A stretch of DNA of 64,000 bases. It comes from Deinococcus depolymerans. GTDB taxonomy: Bacteria; Deinococcota; Deinococci; Deinococcales; Deinococcaceae. This document shows positions 21,514 through 32,119 of this stretch, one piece after another. The notes beneath the pieces were generated by a model. It did not search any database. It was given only the letters and a program-made list of their open reading frames with translations, and had not been told where the DNA came from. Numbering within the stretch: position 1 is the stretch's first letter; each line of letters begins with the position of its first letter. Position numbers and translations under genes: made by a program. Location of the stretch: assembly GCF_039522025.1 (NCBI RefSeq), contig NZ_BAAADB010000008.1:64065-128064 (forward strand). Direction: 5' to 3'.

Positions 21514-22503
21514 ATGAGTGAATCCATGAAGGCCATCCGGGTCGAACGACTCGGCCCCCCAGACGTGATGGAACTCCAGGACGTCCCGGTCCCCACCCCC
21601 GGTCCCGGCGAGGTCCGCATCGAGGTCGAGGCCGTCGGCATCAACTTCGCGGACGTCCTGAGCGTCGCCGGCGAGTACCTGACCCGTACCCGCGTGCCGT
21701 ACACGCCGGGCATGGAATTCGCCGGGATCGTCGAGTCCCTCGGCGAGGGCGTCACGGGCGTGCAGGTCGGGCAGCGCGTCGCCGCGCTGGGCGGCAGCGG
21801 CGCCCTGGCCCGCTACTCGGTCGTGAACGCCGCCGGCCTGATCCCCGTCCCGGAGAACCTGAGCGGCGCGCAGGCCGCCGCGTTCCCCGTGTCGTACTTC
21901 ACGGCGTACCACGGCCTGAAGACCCTGGGGCGCGGCGTGGAAGGCGAGTGGGTGCTCGTGCAGGCCGCCGCCGGGGCGCTCGGCACCGCCAGCATCCAGC
22001 TGGCCAGGGCGATGGGCATGCACGTGATCGCGCTGGCCAGCACCGACGAGAAACTCGCGCTGGCCCGCGACCTGGGCGCCGACGTGACCATCCTGCAGGA
22101 CGACCCGGACCGCGTGCAGAAGGTCCGTGACGCGGCGGGAGGCAAGGGCGTGCCCCTGATCCTGGAGGTCGTGGGCGGCAAACGCTTCCAGGAGAGCCTG
22201 GACATGGCCGCCCCGCAGGGCCGGATCATCGTGATCGGGAACGCCAGCCGCGAGCAGGCGAACCTGCGCCCGGTGGAACTCATGAAACGCAACCTGACCG
22301 TCACGGGCCTGTGGCTGACCAGCCTGATGAACGACCGCGCCGCGACCATGCAGGCCGCGCAGGCCCTCGCCGGACTGGTCGGGAGCGGGCAGGTCACGCC
22401 GCAGGTCGGCCCCACCTACCCCCTGGCCGACAGCGCCCGCGCCTTCCAGGACCTGCTGGACCGCAAGACGACCGGCAAGGTCATCATCGAACCCGGCCGC
22501 TGA
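21514..22503 (+). CDS. NAD(P)H:quinone oxidoreductase, MDR/zeta-crystallin family
   Basis: This zinc-free medium-chain reductase (329 residues) would reduce quinones or enoyl compounds with NADPH. An N-terminal GroES-like domain (MKAIRVERLGPPDVMELQDVPVPTPGPGEV) contains the family segment VGINFADVL. The Rossmann domain begins VLVQAAAGALGTASIQLARAMG. The zinc ligands of alcohol dehydrogenases are absent. The ATG at 21514 is selected over 21502, which lies inside the -10 box. It is divergent from the beta-oxidation genes. Confidence 0.9.
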   Translation: MSESMKAIRVERLGPPDVMELQDVPVPTPGPGEVRIEVEAVGINFADVLSVAGEYLTRTRVPYTPGMEFAGIVESLGEGVTGVQVGQRVAALGGSGALARYSVVNAAGLIPVPENLSGAQAAAFPVSYFTAYHGLKTLGRGVEGEWVLVQAAAGALGTASIQLARAMGMHVIALASTDEKLALARDLGADVTILQDDPDRVQKVRDAAGGKGVPLILEVVGGKRFQESLDMAAPQGRIIVIGNASREQANLRPVELMKRNLTVTGLWLTSLMNDRAATMQAAQALAGLVGSGQVTPQVGPTYPLADSARAFQDLLDRKTTGKVIIEPGR

Positions 22504-22931
22504 CGCCCCGGCCAGCCTCCTGATCGCCACCCCGCGCCGCGCGCCGGGTGGCGATCACCCGTTGAGCCCGGCCCCGCGAGGGCAACCCGGGCGGCCCTGC
22601 AGGCCCCGGACGACACCCCCGGGGGCCGCCCGGCCCCCGCCGGTCATGGTTCGATCACGGTGCGGGGCGCACACTGCCCGTACCGGTTCCGGTCCCCACC
22701 CGGCGCGGACATCGGTCGAGAGCGGCGCCGCGGGGTGACCGGCCGGCGTCCCTCCGGTCCCGCAGGAAGGCCATCCGGAGTCCTTCCGGGCGGTCCCCGG
22801 AACAGCCGGCCCGGTCCGAGTTAACGGGCCGGTAACGCCCTCAGTGCACACTGGTCCCAGGGATGACCCCCTGCGCCGCTTCCCGTCTGGTTCCCGTCCC
22901 GGCGTCCGTGTACACCGGCAGGAGGACTCGC
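22504..22931 (+). other. Intergenic region, no gene seen
   Basis: The 428 bases are very GC-rich. A 98-codon minus frame (22555-22851) has poor start context and a composition consistent with chance. The promoter of the following pair must lie near the right end; TGCACACTGG around 22842 is a possible -10 region. Confidence 0.4.
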
Positions 22932-24047
22932 ATGCCCACCCTCTCCCCCACCCTGCAGCCGCAGCTGCCGCCCGCCGATACCCGCCACCCGGTCGCCTAC
23001 CTCACCCACCCGGGGCCTCAGCTGGCCCGCGACCTCGGCAGGCTGTTCGGGCCGCTGGGCTGGTGGCCGGACAGCGCGTACCGCGCGCTGCTGGGCCGCC
23101 TGAACCTGCCGCCCTTCGTGACCGGCACGTTCCATTACCGCGACCGGCCCGAACGGGTGGCAGGCTGGCTGATCCTGGTCCCGCTGACCCCCGACCAGCT
23201 GCGGGCCGGCGGGTCGCGCGTGCACGCCCTGATCGGGCGGGCCGTAGACCGCGCCGCGCAGCTGGGCGCACGGACGGTGGGTCTGGGTTCCCTGCTCGGC
23301 CCGGCCACCGGGAACGGCACGGACCTGCGCCGCCGGACCGATACCGGCGTCACGACCGGCAGCGCCTTCACGGCCGCCATGGCCCTGCGGGCCGCGCAGC
23401 GGCTCCTGACGCAGTGCGAACCCGCAGCGTGCGTGGCGCTGGTGGGACCCGGCGGCAGCGTCGGCAGCTGCCTGGCCCGCCTGCTGGCCGCGAACACCGA
23501 CCACGACCTGCTGCTGATCGGGCAGAACGAGGCTCGCCTGCGGGGCCTGCAGGCCACCCTGCCCGGCGGTCGCGCCGCGATCAGCACCGACCTGACCCGC
23601 CTGCGCGACGCGGAACTCGTGATTCTGACCGGGCGCGTGCCGCACGGCGCGCCGCTGGGGCCGGCGCTGCGGCGCGGGTCGCTCGTGCTGGACATCACGC
23701 GGCCGCGCGTGACCGGTCCGGACCTGCTGCTCGAACGGCCCGACGTACGCGTCATCGACGGGGGGCTGGTCAGTCTGCCGGGCGTGGACCTGCCGGAGAC
23801 CGCCGGCTGGCCGCGCGGGCTGGGGGACGCGGCGCTGGCCGAGACGCTGCTGCTGGGCCTGCACGGCCACCCGGGCCATTTCGCGCTGGGCACCCCCACC
23901 CCCGCGCAGGCGGCCGAGGTCACGGTCATGGCGCGCGGCGCGGCCCCGCTGGGGTTCACGCTGGCCCCGCCGCACTCCTTCGGGCAGCCTGTCACGGTGG
24001 ACCGCCGCTTCGACCGTTGGTCCTGCCCGGCCGGGGTGCCAGCGTGA
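22932..24047 (+). CDS. Acyl-ACP-reductase-like Rossmann protein
   Basis: This 371-residue protein is laid out like cyanobacterial long-chain acyl-ACP reductase (AAR). An N-terminal domain contains a GLGSLLGPATG...TTGSAFTAAMALRAAQ segment, equivalent to AAR's GGFSS and TTGNTHTA regions. A Rossmann motif VALVGPGGSVGSCLARLL follows, then a VIDGGLVSLPG strand and a C-terminal helix GDAALAETLLLGL. The AAR catalytic Cys, which stands in an ACFAE motif in that helix, appears to be replaced by Ala here. RBS GGAGG precedes the ATG. The stop overlaps the GTG of the next gene. Confidence 0.5.
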   Translation: MPTLSPTLQPQLPPADTRHPVAYLTHPGPQLARDLGRLFGPLGWWPDSAYRALLGRLNLPPFVTGTFHYRDRPERVAGWLILVPLTPDQLRAGGSRVHALIGRAVDRAAQLGARTVGLGSLLGPATGNGTDLRRRTDTGVTTGSAFTAAMALRAAQRLLTQCEPAACVALVGPGGSVGSCLARLLAANTDHDLLLIGQNEARLRGLQATLPGGRAAISTDLTRLRDAELVILTGRVPHGAPLGPALRRGSLVLDITRPRVTGPDLLLERPDVRVIDGGLVSLPGVDLPETAGWPRGLGDAALAETLLLGLHGHPGHFALGTPTPAQAAEVTVMARGAAPLGFTLAPPHSFGQPVTVDRRFDRWSCPAGVPA

Positions 24048-25231
24048 CCGGACGGCCCGTCACGCGGATCGTGATCCTGGCCAGCGGTGGACTGGACGGC
24101 ACGGACGTGGTCACGCACGTGACCCGCGCGTTGCGCCGCCACGCCGGCAGGCGGCTGCGGTCCGGTCAGGTGCAGGTGACGCTGGTGGGCGGCCCGTCCG
24201 AGCAGGCCGCGGCCGGCTTCACCGGCGAGTTCCTGGGCGGCCTGATCCGCCCTGGCCACCTGTCCCTCCCCGCGCGGACGTTCCTGCCGGAGGTCCGTGT
24301 CCGGGCCGGCGCGGCGCAGGTGGACCTCGACATGCAGCGCGTGCTGGTCGAGGAGGGCGGCGTGCAGGACTGGCTGCCGTTCGATCAGCTGATCCTGACC
24401 CGCCACGCCGCCAGCACGCCCGACCGGCTGCCCGGTCAGGCCGAGCACACCTACCAGGCGCGGAACGGCCGGGACCTGCAGCGGCTCCGGACGGCGCTGG
24501 ACGACCGCTGCCGGGAGGGCCAGCCGACGCGGGTGGCGGTCGTGGGCGGCGGGCGGCGCGGCGTGGAGGTGGCGGCCGCCATCCGCGACCGCCTGACGCG
24601 CGCCCGGGTGGCGGGCGAGGTTCACCTGCTGTGCAGCGGCCCGCTGCTGGCGCCACTGAACACCACGCACCCGGACCTGACCGTTCACGTCCGCGGGACG
24701 CTGACCCGTCTGGACGTGCGGCTGCACGAGGGGCAGCGCGTGTCCGCCTTCCGGGCGGGCGAGGTCTGCACGGTCCTGGGGCCGCTGCTGCGCGCCGACC
24801 TGATCGTGTACGCCGCCAGCGGCCGCCGCCGCGTCCCGCTGCCGGGCAGCGAAGCGCTCCGGCGTGACCGGCAGGGCCGGGTCCTGACCGACCGACACGG
24901 GCGCACGCCGGACTACCCGAACGTGTGGGTCGCGGACACGCTGGACCCGCCGCAGCTGGGTGATCAGGTGGCCCGGACGGTGCTCGGCCGGTCCCTGCGT
25001 CCGCCCGGCCCGCCGGAACCTGCGGCGCTGGGCCTGGGACGGCGCAACAGTGTCACGCAGGTGATGGGCCTGACCGTGACCGGCGCCATCGGCTGGGCCG
25101 TGCGGGTCGCCCGGCTGCTCCGGAACCTGCCCCGCCCGCACGGAACGCAGTTGATCCTGGACCTGCTGCGCCCCCCGGCACCCGCACCGCCCCCCCAGCG
25201 GCTTGCGGGAGCCAGCGACGCGGCCGACTGA
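24044..25231 (+). CDS. NDH-2-like FAD-dependent pyridine nucleotide oxidoreductase
   Basis: The protein has 395 residues; the GTG start overlaps the previous stop (GTGA). Two dinucleotide-binding regions are visible: an N-terminal RIVILASGGLDG, degenerate relative to GxGxxG, and a good NAD site VAVVGGGRRGVEVAAAIRDRL at about 165. The late strand YPNVWVADTLD corresponds to the FAD-contacting TxPxIYAxGD strand. A C-terminal amphipathic or hydrophobic segment could anchor it to the membrane. Coupling to the AAR-like gene suggests a shared redox reaction, which is inference only. Confidence 0.6.
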   Translation: MTGRPVTRIVILASGGLDGTDVVTHVTRALRRHAGRRLRSGQVQVTLVGGPSEQAAAGFTGEFLGGLIRPGHLSLPARTFLPEVRVRAGAAQVDLDMQRVLVEEGGVQDWLPFDQLILTRHAASTPDRLPGQAEHTYQARNGRDLQRLRTALDDRCREGQPTRVAVVGGGRRGVEVAAAIRDRLTRARVAGEVHLLCSGPLLAPLNTTHPDLTVHVRGTLTRLDVRLHEGQRVSAFRAGEVCTVLGPLLRADLIVYAASGRRRVPLPGSEALRRDRQGRVLTDRHGRTPDYPNVWVADTLDPPQLGDQVARTVLGRSLRPPGPPEPAALGLGRRNSVTQVMGLTVTGAIGWAVRVARLLRNLPRPHGTQLILDLLRPPAPAPPPQRLAGASDAAD

Positions 25232-25364
25232 TGGCCGTCTTCAGTCCCCGGGACGGGCCCTCCGGCCGCGACGGTCCATGCGGGCGCGGCGGGTGCGAGA
25301 GAAGCGGGGGCGAAGTGGAGGCTGGATGGACGCCGCGGCGTTCATCCAGGGGGGAATGGCGTTA

Positions 25365-25518
25365 TACGGATTCCGTTTGTTTCGTTGACAACCCGGAACG
25401 GCACCGGGTCGTCAACTCCACGTCCGGAACCCGTTTCTCTCCTCCTCTGCGGAGCAGCTCTCCGAGTCGCATCCGCTCGGATTGAATGGCTTTATAAGCC
25501 ATTCAATCGGAGTCCGTA
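25365..25518 (-). mobile_element. MITE-like inverted-repeat element, copy 6 (long form)
   Basis: Flanked by TTA at 25362-25364 and 25519-25521. The right TTA is the TAA stop of the membrane-protein gene. Near-identical to copy 3, including the CTCCTCTGCGGAGCAG centre. Confidence 0.92.
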
Positions 25519-25962
25519 TTACTGCGTGAAGAACCTCAGCAGGGGCCGCCACCAGGGAATGCCGGCCAGGATGACGATCATCGAGAGGCCGGTCCAGAGG
25601 GCCGCCGCGCGGAACTTCAGGGGGTCGGCGGCGGCCTTACGGCTCTGAATGCTGCCCAGCGTGGCGAACACGGCGGCCAGGACGCCCAGGCCCAGGTGTT
25701 CCCACTGGAAGCTGGGGCGGGGCGCGCCGGCGAACACCGGGATGTTCTGCATGCCCATGAAGGCGAACAGCAGCAGGCCCAGCACCACCTGCAGGTGCAG
25801 GCTCCCCATGAACGCCGCGACGGGGCGGCGATCGGCGGGCGTGAAGGGCCGCCCGCTGCTGAGGCCGGGAATGGTCTGCGCCAGGGCCCACAGGCCGGTC
25901 AGCAGGATCACCCAGCGGTTGAGGTTGTGAAGGGTCAGCAGCACGAGGTACAGGGTCGCCAT
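25519..25962 (-). CDS. Four-helix integral membrane protein
   Basis: The 147 residues form four hydrophobic segments (about 8-26, 48-72, 83-105 and 115-135). His residues near the first two helices (LHNLNRW, LHLQVV) recall heme- or copper-binding four-helix membrane proteins. No family is certain. The ATG at 25962 has a TAGGCT box (complement of 25970-25975) 7 bases upstream. A longer in-frame start upstream would include this promoter and is rejected. Confidence 0.65.
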   Translation of the reverse strand: MATLYLVLLTLHNLNRWVILLTGLWALAQTIPGLSSGRPFTPADRRPVAAFMGSLHLQVVLGLLLFAFMGMQNIPVFAGAPRPSFQWEHLGLGVLAAVFATLGSIQSRKAAADPLKFRAAALWTGLSMIVILAGIPWWRPLLRFFTQ

Positions 25963-26123
25963 GAGAACCAGCCTAACCTGACCGATCGGTAAGCTCAAGG
26001 GACACGGGCGCCGCAGGGCGTGAGGGCAGCCCTCACGGCCCCCACTGCCCACGCCATCTCATCAATGGTGCGGACAGGTTCATCCCTTCAGGGCAGACCA
26101 GCGATGAACACGCAGTGTTTACC

Positions 26124-26144
26124 CCTCCCCCTTGAGGGGGGAGG
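26124..26144. other. Intergenic C/G hairpin
   Basis: CCTCCCCC TTGA GGGGGGAGG forms an 8-bp stem in the gap upstream of the membrane-protein gene. It lacks a T-run, so it is not a classic terminator. A similar hairpin stands between nrdE and nrdF at 32,069-32,089. Confidence 0.45.
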
Positions 26145-26224
26145 CTGGGAGGGGGTGAGCAGGCATGGCGTTACATAAGACGTTTTCCATGCTTTTCCCC
26201 TCTGGCGCCCGAACAGTGTCCGCA

Positions 26225-26244
26225 CCATTCAATCCGAGTCCGTA
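26225..26244 (-). mobile_element. MITE-like element, copy 7 (right end only)
   Basis: Only the terminal CCATTCAATCCGAGTCCGTA is recognisable. It abuts TCA (26245-26247), the purU stop codon. The rest of the element has been deleted or has decayed. Confidence 0.75.
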
Positions 26245-27132
<888 letters not shown>

Positions 27133-27140
27133 ATCCGGCG

Positions 27141-27169
27141 AGGATACCCCGCGCGGCGGGTGGTAGCCT
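27141..27169. promoter_or_regulatory. Back-to-back leaderless promoters (purU and aminopeptidase)
   Basis: TATCCT on the minus strand (complement of 27141-27146) lies 8 bases before the purU ATG. TAGCCT on the + strand (27164-27169) lies 7 bases before the aminopeptidase GTG. Only 44 bases separate the two start codons, so the upstream promoter elements overlap. Confidence 0.65.
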
Positions 27170-27176
27170 CGCGGAC

Positions 27177-28271
<1,095 letters not shown>

Positions 28272-28334
28272 CCCGGACTCGGATGGAATGGGTTGCACAA
28301 CCCATTCCATCCGAGCGAAGCGACTCGCAGAGCG
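28272..28334 (+). mobile_element. MITE-like element, copy 8 (left half only)
   Basis: Begins directly after the aminopeptidase TGA (CCCGGACTCGG) and keeps the first hairpin GGATGGAATGGGTTG...CAACCCATTCCATCC and GAGCGAAGCGACTC. The right half is missing. It truncates the 3' end of the C39-like pseudogene. Confidence 0.75.
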
Positions 28335-28369
28335 GCCCCGTGACCCGATGACCTTCCGGACCGTCCCGG

Positions 28370-28865
28370 CCAGGGTGAGTACAGCACCGCGAACTGGCCG
28401 CGCCGGTCGGCCCAGACGCGGTCCATGTCGCTGTAGCGCATGGCGACGTGCCCCAGCAGGGGGTCCATGATGCACACCTGCCCGGTCGTGTCGTCGTACC
28501 CGACCAGCACCCGTCAGTGCGGGATGACGGTGCCGGTGTCCGTGATGTGCGGTTGCAGCGCGATGATGGGCAGCCCCGCCCGGATGGCGTTCCGGACGGT
28601 ACTCATACGGATTCCGTCTGTTTCGCCTACAATCCGGAACTTCACCGGATTGCCGACTCCACGTCCGGAATCCGCCAAGCTCCCACTCGCTTCGCTCGGA
28701 TTGAAAGGACTTTGCAGCTCTTTCAATCGGAGTCCGTATCAGGGTCCCGCCCGTGAACAGCCGGGCCTGCATGCCGACCCTGGGGGCGTGGTTCACGGTG
28801 GCCTGCGCGGCCCGTGACGCGGCCAGACCCGGTCGGGAGCAGGGCGGAACAGTCAAGATCTTGCA
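28370..28865 (-). pseudogene. C39-like peptidase-family pseudogene split by a MITE
   Basis: Reading leftward on the minus strand, the fragments give ...NHAPRVGMQARLFTGGT, then the repeat element at 28,606-28,738, then STVRNAIRAGLPIIALQ...PH, an in-frame TGA, and [22 protein letters not shown]. Removing the element and one TCA copy restores a continuous frame (GGT-LSTV-RNA). The TGA at about 28,522 sits where C39-like proteins have a hydrophobic or aromatic residue before the VVGYDD strand (probably TGG to TGA). The catalytic-Cys N-terminus and the C-terminus are lost. The coding remains resemble peptidase_C39_2 proteins. Confidence 0.75.
28606..28738 (-). mobile_element. MITE-like inverted-repeat element, copy 9 (short form), inside a gene
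   Basis: Flanked by TCA at 28603-28605 and 28739-28741. It interrupts the C39-like gene, which gives direct evidence for the element's exact boundaries. Second hairpin CTACAATCCGG...CCGGATTGCCGAC. Confidence 0.92.
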
Positions 28866-28878
28866 TGTGCAGGTGCGT

Positions 28879-28907
28879 TTGACCTGACCACGTACTACAT
28901 GTAGACT
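28879..28907 (+). promoter_or_regulatory. Sigma70-type promoter of the nrd operon
   Basis: TTGACC (28879-28884), a 17-base spacer and TAGACT (28902-28907): the best full promoter in the window. Transcription should start near 28914, just before the cobalamin riboswitch. Confidence 0.85.
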
Positions 28908-28913
28908 CCGCGC

Positions 28914-29085
28914 TGTCGTTGCCACCCGGCAACACTTCGCGGGAACAGAGGGAAGTCCGGTCACGCCCCCACAGGGGGTTCAGTCCGGCACGGTCGCGCC
29001 ACGGTCCTCAGTCCGAACGCTCGCCCAGCGAAGAGACGCCCACATCACGGCCCCCGCGCAAGGGGCACAAGGCGGTTTTCCCTTG
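28914..29085 (+). promoter_or_regulatory. Cobalamin (adenosylcobalamin) riboswitch
   Basis: The leader contains the cobalamin-riboswitch core in order: AGAGGGAAGTCCGGT (B12 box start, 28947-28961), a variable hairpin, TTCAGTCCGGCACGGTCGCG, CCACGGT, and CAGTCCGAACGCTCGCC (28999-29025 region), matching the family AGYCCGAA...GCC element. The expression platform (29,040-29,149) has a G+C hairpin near 29,050-29,064 but no obvious T-run, so control may be at translation or by Rho. It precedes the thioesterase and nrd genes. High B12 would be expected to shut off this B12-independent reductase. Confidence 0.88.
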
Positions 29086-29149
29086 ATCACCTGACAATCC
29101 ACCTCTGCCCCGTTCTGCCCCCGCTTCTTCCCTGTTTCAGAGGTGTTCC

Positions 29150-29575
29150 ATGACCCTGCCCGTGTCCTGTCCCCCGCAAGGCGGCCTTCCGCCCGTGCCG
29201 CCGCGTGAGACGCGCGTGACGCACGTCGTCTTTCCCGGCCTGACGAATCACCACGGAACGCTGTTCGGTGGCGAGGCGTTGTCGCTGATGGATTCGGCGG
29301 CGTTCATTGCCGCGACCCGGCACTGCCGCCGGAAGGTCGTGACCCGGCACCTGGACGCCATGGAGTTCCGCAACCCGATTCCGCAGGGGTCGCTGGTGGA
29401 ACTCGTGGCGCGGGTCGTGCGGGCGGGGCGGACGAGCATGACGGTGCAGGTGGACGTGTTCCGTGAGGACATGTACTCCGAGGAGCGGGAACTGGCGTGC
29501 GCGGGGACGTTCACGCTGGTGGCGCTGGGTGACGATGGGCAGCCGGTGCCGGTGCCCCCACTGGCGGACGTGTGA
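29150..29575 (+). CDS. Acyl-CoA thioesterase, hotdog fold (YciA-like)
   Basis: This 141-residue thioesterase has the acyl-CoA hydrolase segment NHHGTLFGGEALSLMDSAAFIAATRH with its catalytic Asp region, then RHLDAMEFRNPIPQGSLVELVARVVRAGRTSM. It is the first gene behind the riboswitch, with GAGGTG before the ATG. Its stop overlaps the nrdI GTG. A thioesterase in front of a class Ib reductase operon is unexpected; a functional link is not evident. Confidence 0.85.
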   Translation: MTLPVSCPPQGGLPPVPPRETRVTHVVFPGLTNHHGTLFGGEALSLMDSAAFIAATRHCRRKVVTRHLDAMEFRNPIPQGSLVELVARVVRAGRTSMTVQVDVFREDMYSEERELACAGTFTLVALGDDGQPVPVPPLADV

Positions 29576-29976
29576 GGCTGGTCTTCGACTCCCTGACGGG
29601 AAACGTGCGGCGGTTCGCGCTGGCGGTGTCGCGGGAGGCGGGGGGGGTGCCGGTGGGGTCCGTGCGGGACGCGCCGCCCGCGCCGGGTGAGCCGTTCCTG
29701 CTGCTGACGTACACCTTCGGGCAGGGGGAGGTTCCGGCCAGCACGGCGGCGTTCCTGCGGTCGCACGCGGGGGGGCTGCGGGGCGTGGTCGCCAGCGGCA
29801 GTTACCACTGGGGTGCGAATTTCGGGCGGGCGGGTGACCGGATCGCGTCGGAGTTCCGGGTGCCGCTGGTGGCGCGTCTGAACAAGGGTGGAACGGTCTC
29901 GGACCGTGAGCAGGTCACGCGCTGGGTGCGGTCGCACCTGCCGGGTGGGGGGGAAACGTATGGAACGCTGGATTGA
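29572..29976 (+). CDS. nrdI: Flavodoxin-like protein NrdI
   Basis: The 134-residue flavoprotein supplies oxidant to assemble the manganese-tyrosyl radical cofactor of NrdF. FMN-binding features: N-terminal VFDSLTGNVRRFA, LLLTYTFGQGEVP and GVVASGSYHWGANFG. The GTG start overlaps the thioesterase stop by 4 bases, and its end overlaps nrdE by 17, so the genes are translationally coupled. Confidence 0.92.
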   Translation: MRLVFDSLTGNVRRFALAVSREAGGVPVGSVRDAPPAPGEPFLLLTYTFGQGEVPASTAAFLRSHAGGLRGVVASGSYHWGANFGRAGDRIASEFRVPLVARLNKGGTVSDREQVTRWVRSHLPGGGETYGTLD

Positions 29977-32047
29977 ACTGAACAACCGGGTGCTTTCGGG
30001 CACGCACATCGACACGAGCCATGACGCGCAGGCGCTGCGGGCGTACTTCACGGAGAAGGTGAACCCGAATACCGTGACGTTCCCGACGCTGGCCGAGAAG
30101 GTCGCGTACATGACCGAGAAGGGCGTGTGGGACCCGGCGGTGTTCGCGCGCTACCACCCGCGTGACGTGAAGGCCGTGTTCCAGCGGGCGTACAGTTACG
30201 ACTTCCGGTTCCAGTCGTTCATGGGGGCGTTCAAGTTCTACAGCGAGTACGCGACCATGACCCCGGACCGCAAACAGTGGCTGGAGCGTTTCGAGGACCG
30301 CCTGAGCGTCACGGCCCTGGCGCGCAGCAGCAGCGTCGAGGAGGCGCTGGAACTGGTGCATCATCTGGTGAACCAGACGTTCACGCCCGCCACGCCCACC
30401 CTGATGAACTCCGGGAAGGCGAACACGGGGCGGCTGGTCAGCTGCTTCCTCCTGCAGGACTGCACGGACAACCTGGATTCCATCACGAAGACGCTGTCGT
30501 TCGTGGCGGAACTCAGCAAGGGCGGCGGCGGGATCGGCGTGGAGGTCAGCAACCTGCGGGCACGTGGCGAGAGTCTGCGCGGCATCCAGAACGTCACGAA
30601 GGGCGTGATGGGCGTGGCGAAGATGCTGGACAACATGCTGCGCTACGCCGATCAGGCCGGGCAGCGTCCCGGCGCGGGGGCGATCTACCTGAGCGTCATG
30701 CACGCCGACTTCCTGGACACCCTGAGTGCCAAGAAGATCGCCACGGACGAGGACGCGCGACTGAAGACCCTGTCGGTCGGGGCGACCGTGCCGGACGTGT
30801 TCATGCAGAAGGTCCGGGCCGGTGAGGACATCTACCAGTTCTACCCGCACTCGCTGTTCCAGGCGACCGGGCGCGAATTCACGAGCATCGACTGGACCCG
30901 CGAGTACGACGCGCTGGTCGCGAACCCGGACATCCGCAAGAAGCGCGTGTCGGCGCGGCGTGTCATGGAGGAGATCGCGGTCACGCAGGGCGAGAGCGGG
31001 TACCCGTACCTGCTGTTCGAGGGCAACGCGAACGCCGTGAACCCCATCCCGAACGTCGGGACGATCAAGATGAGCAACCTGTGCAGCGAGATCCTGCAAC
31101 CCACGCTGCCCAGCACCTTCCACGCCTACGGGCAGGAGGCGAAGGATCAGGTGGGCCTGGACGTGAGCTGTAACCTCGCGTCCCTGGTGATCGAGCAGAG
31201 CGTCGCCAGTGGCGACCTGGGCCGCGTGGTGCGCGCCGCCGTGCGCATGCTGGACGACGTGGCCCGCTCCACCAGCATCACGGAGGTGCCCGCCGTCAAG
31301 CGCGCCAACGACGAGATGCGCTCCATCGGCCTGGGCGCCATGGGCCTGCACTCGTTCCTGGCGAAGAACGCCCTGGCGTACGGCAGCCCCGAGGCGCTGG
31401 AGTTCGTGGACGTGTACTTCGCGGCCGTTCATTACCACGCCCGCCGCGCCAGCATGGAGATCGCACGCGACACCGGCTTCGTGTTCCGGGGCTTCGAGGG
31501 CAGCCGCTACCAGAGCGGCGAGCACTTCGCGCAGTACCTCACGCAGGACTTCGCGCCCCGCACGCCCGAGGTCGCCGCGCTGTTCGACGGTCACCAGCTG
31601 CCCACCCGTGAGGACTGGGCGCAGCTCGCAGCCGACATCCGGACGCACGGGCTGGCGCACTCGTTCGTCATGGCCATCGCCCCGACCGGCAGCATCAGTT
31701 ACGTCAGCAACGCGTCGGCCAGCATCATGCCCATCACGGAACGCGTCGAGACCCGCACCAGCAACAAGGCCCGCACCATCTACCCCATGCCGCACCTGAA
31801 CGAAGTGACCGAGTGGTTCTACGAGGAAGCGTACGACATGGACCAGCGCCGCGTGATCGACACGGTCGCCGCCGCGCAGAAGCACGTGGACCAGGGCATC
31901 AGCTGCACGCTGTTCATTCCCAGCAGCGCCACCACGCGCACCCTGCAACGCTACTACCTGTACGCCTACGCCAAGGGCCTGAAAACGCTGTACTACACGC
32001 GACTGCGCAAGGTCAGCATCGACGAGTGCCTCAGCTGCGCTGTCTGA
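29960..32047 (+). CDS. nrdE: Class Ib ribonucleoside-diphosphate reductase, alpha subunit
   Basis: It reduces ribonucleotides to deoxyribonucleotides using the radical held by NrdF. The 695 residues contain TPATPTLMNSGK, the active-site Cys in RLVSCFLLQD, the radical-site segment NLCSEI, the GQRPGAGAIYL region, and the C-terminal redox pair ending DECLSCAV. The ATG at 29960 lies inside nrdI, behind a G-rich ribosome-binding region. The length and the absence of an ATP-cone fit NrdE rather than NrdA. Operon order is thioesterase, nrdI, nrdE, nrdF, nrdH. Confidence 0.95.
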   Translation: MERWIELNNRVLSGTHIDTSHDAQALRAYFTEKVNPNTVTFPTLAEKVAYMTEKGVWDPAVFARYHPRDVKAVFQRAYSYDFRFQSFMGAFKFYSEYATMTPDRKQWLERFEDRLSVTALARSSSVEEALELVHHLVNQTFTPATPTLMNSGKANTGRLVSCFLLQDCTDNLDSITKTLSFVAELSKGGGGIGVEVSNLRARGESLRGIQNVTKGVMGVAKMLDNMLRYADQAGQRPGAGAIYLSVMHADFLDTLSAKKIATDEDARLKTLSVGATVPDVFMQKVRAGEDIYQFYPHSLFQATGREFTSIDWTREYDALVANPDIRKKRVSARRVMEEIAVTQGESGYPYLLFEGNANAVNPIPNVGTIKMSNLCSEILQPTLPSTFHAYGQEAKDQVGLDVSCNLASLVIEQSVASGDLGRVVRAAVRMLDDVARSTSITEVPAVKRANDEMRSIGLGAMGLHSFLAKNALAYGSPEALEFVDVYFAAVHYHARRASMEIARDTGFVFRGFEGSRYQSGEHFAQYLTQDFAPRTPEVAALFDGHQLPTREDWAQLAADIRTHGLAHSFVMAIAPTGSISYVSNASASIMPITERVETRTSNKARTIYPMPHLNEVTEWFYEEAYDMDQRRVIDTVAAAQKHVDQGISCTLFIPSSATTRTLQRYYLYAYAKGLKTLYYTRLRKVSIDECLSCAV

Positions 32048-32068
32048 CCAGAACACCCCTCACCCCGC

Positions 32069-32089
32069 CCCTCTCCCCAGCGGAGAGGG
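32069..32089 (+). other. Intercistronic hairpin between nrdE and nrdF
   Basis: CCCTCTCC and GGAGAGGG pair around CCAGC in the 72-base gap. There is no T-run, so it may protect or process mRNA rather than terminate it. Confidence 0.5.
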
Positions 32090-32119
32090 AGCACACCCCC
32101 ACCCCCCTGTGAGACTCCC

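Noticed and set aside
22555..22851. 98-codon minus frame in the gap before the reductase-like gene
   Set aside because: No ribosome-binding site or -10 box at its start; Pro/Gly/Arg-rich composition typical of chance frames in GC-rich DNA.
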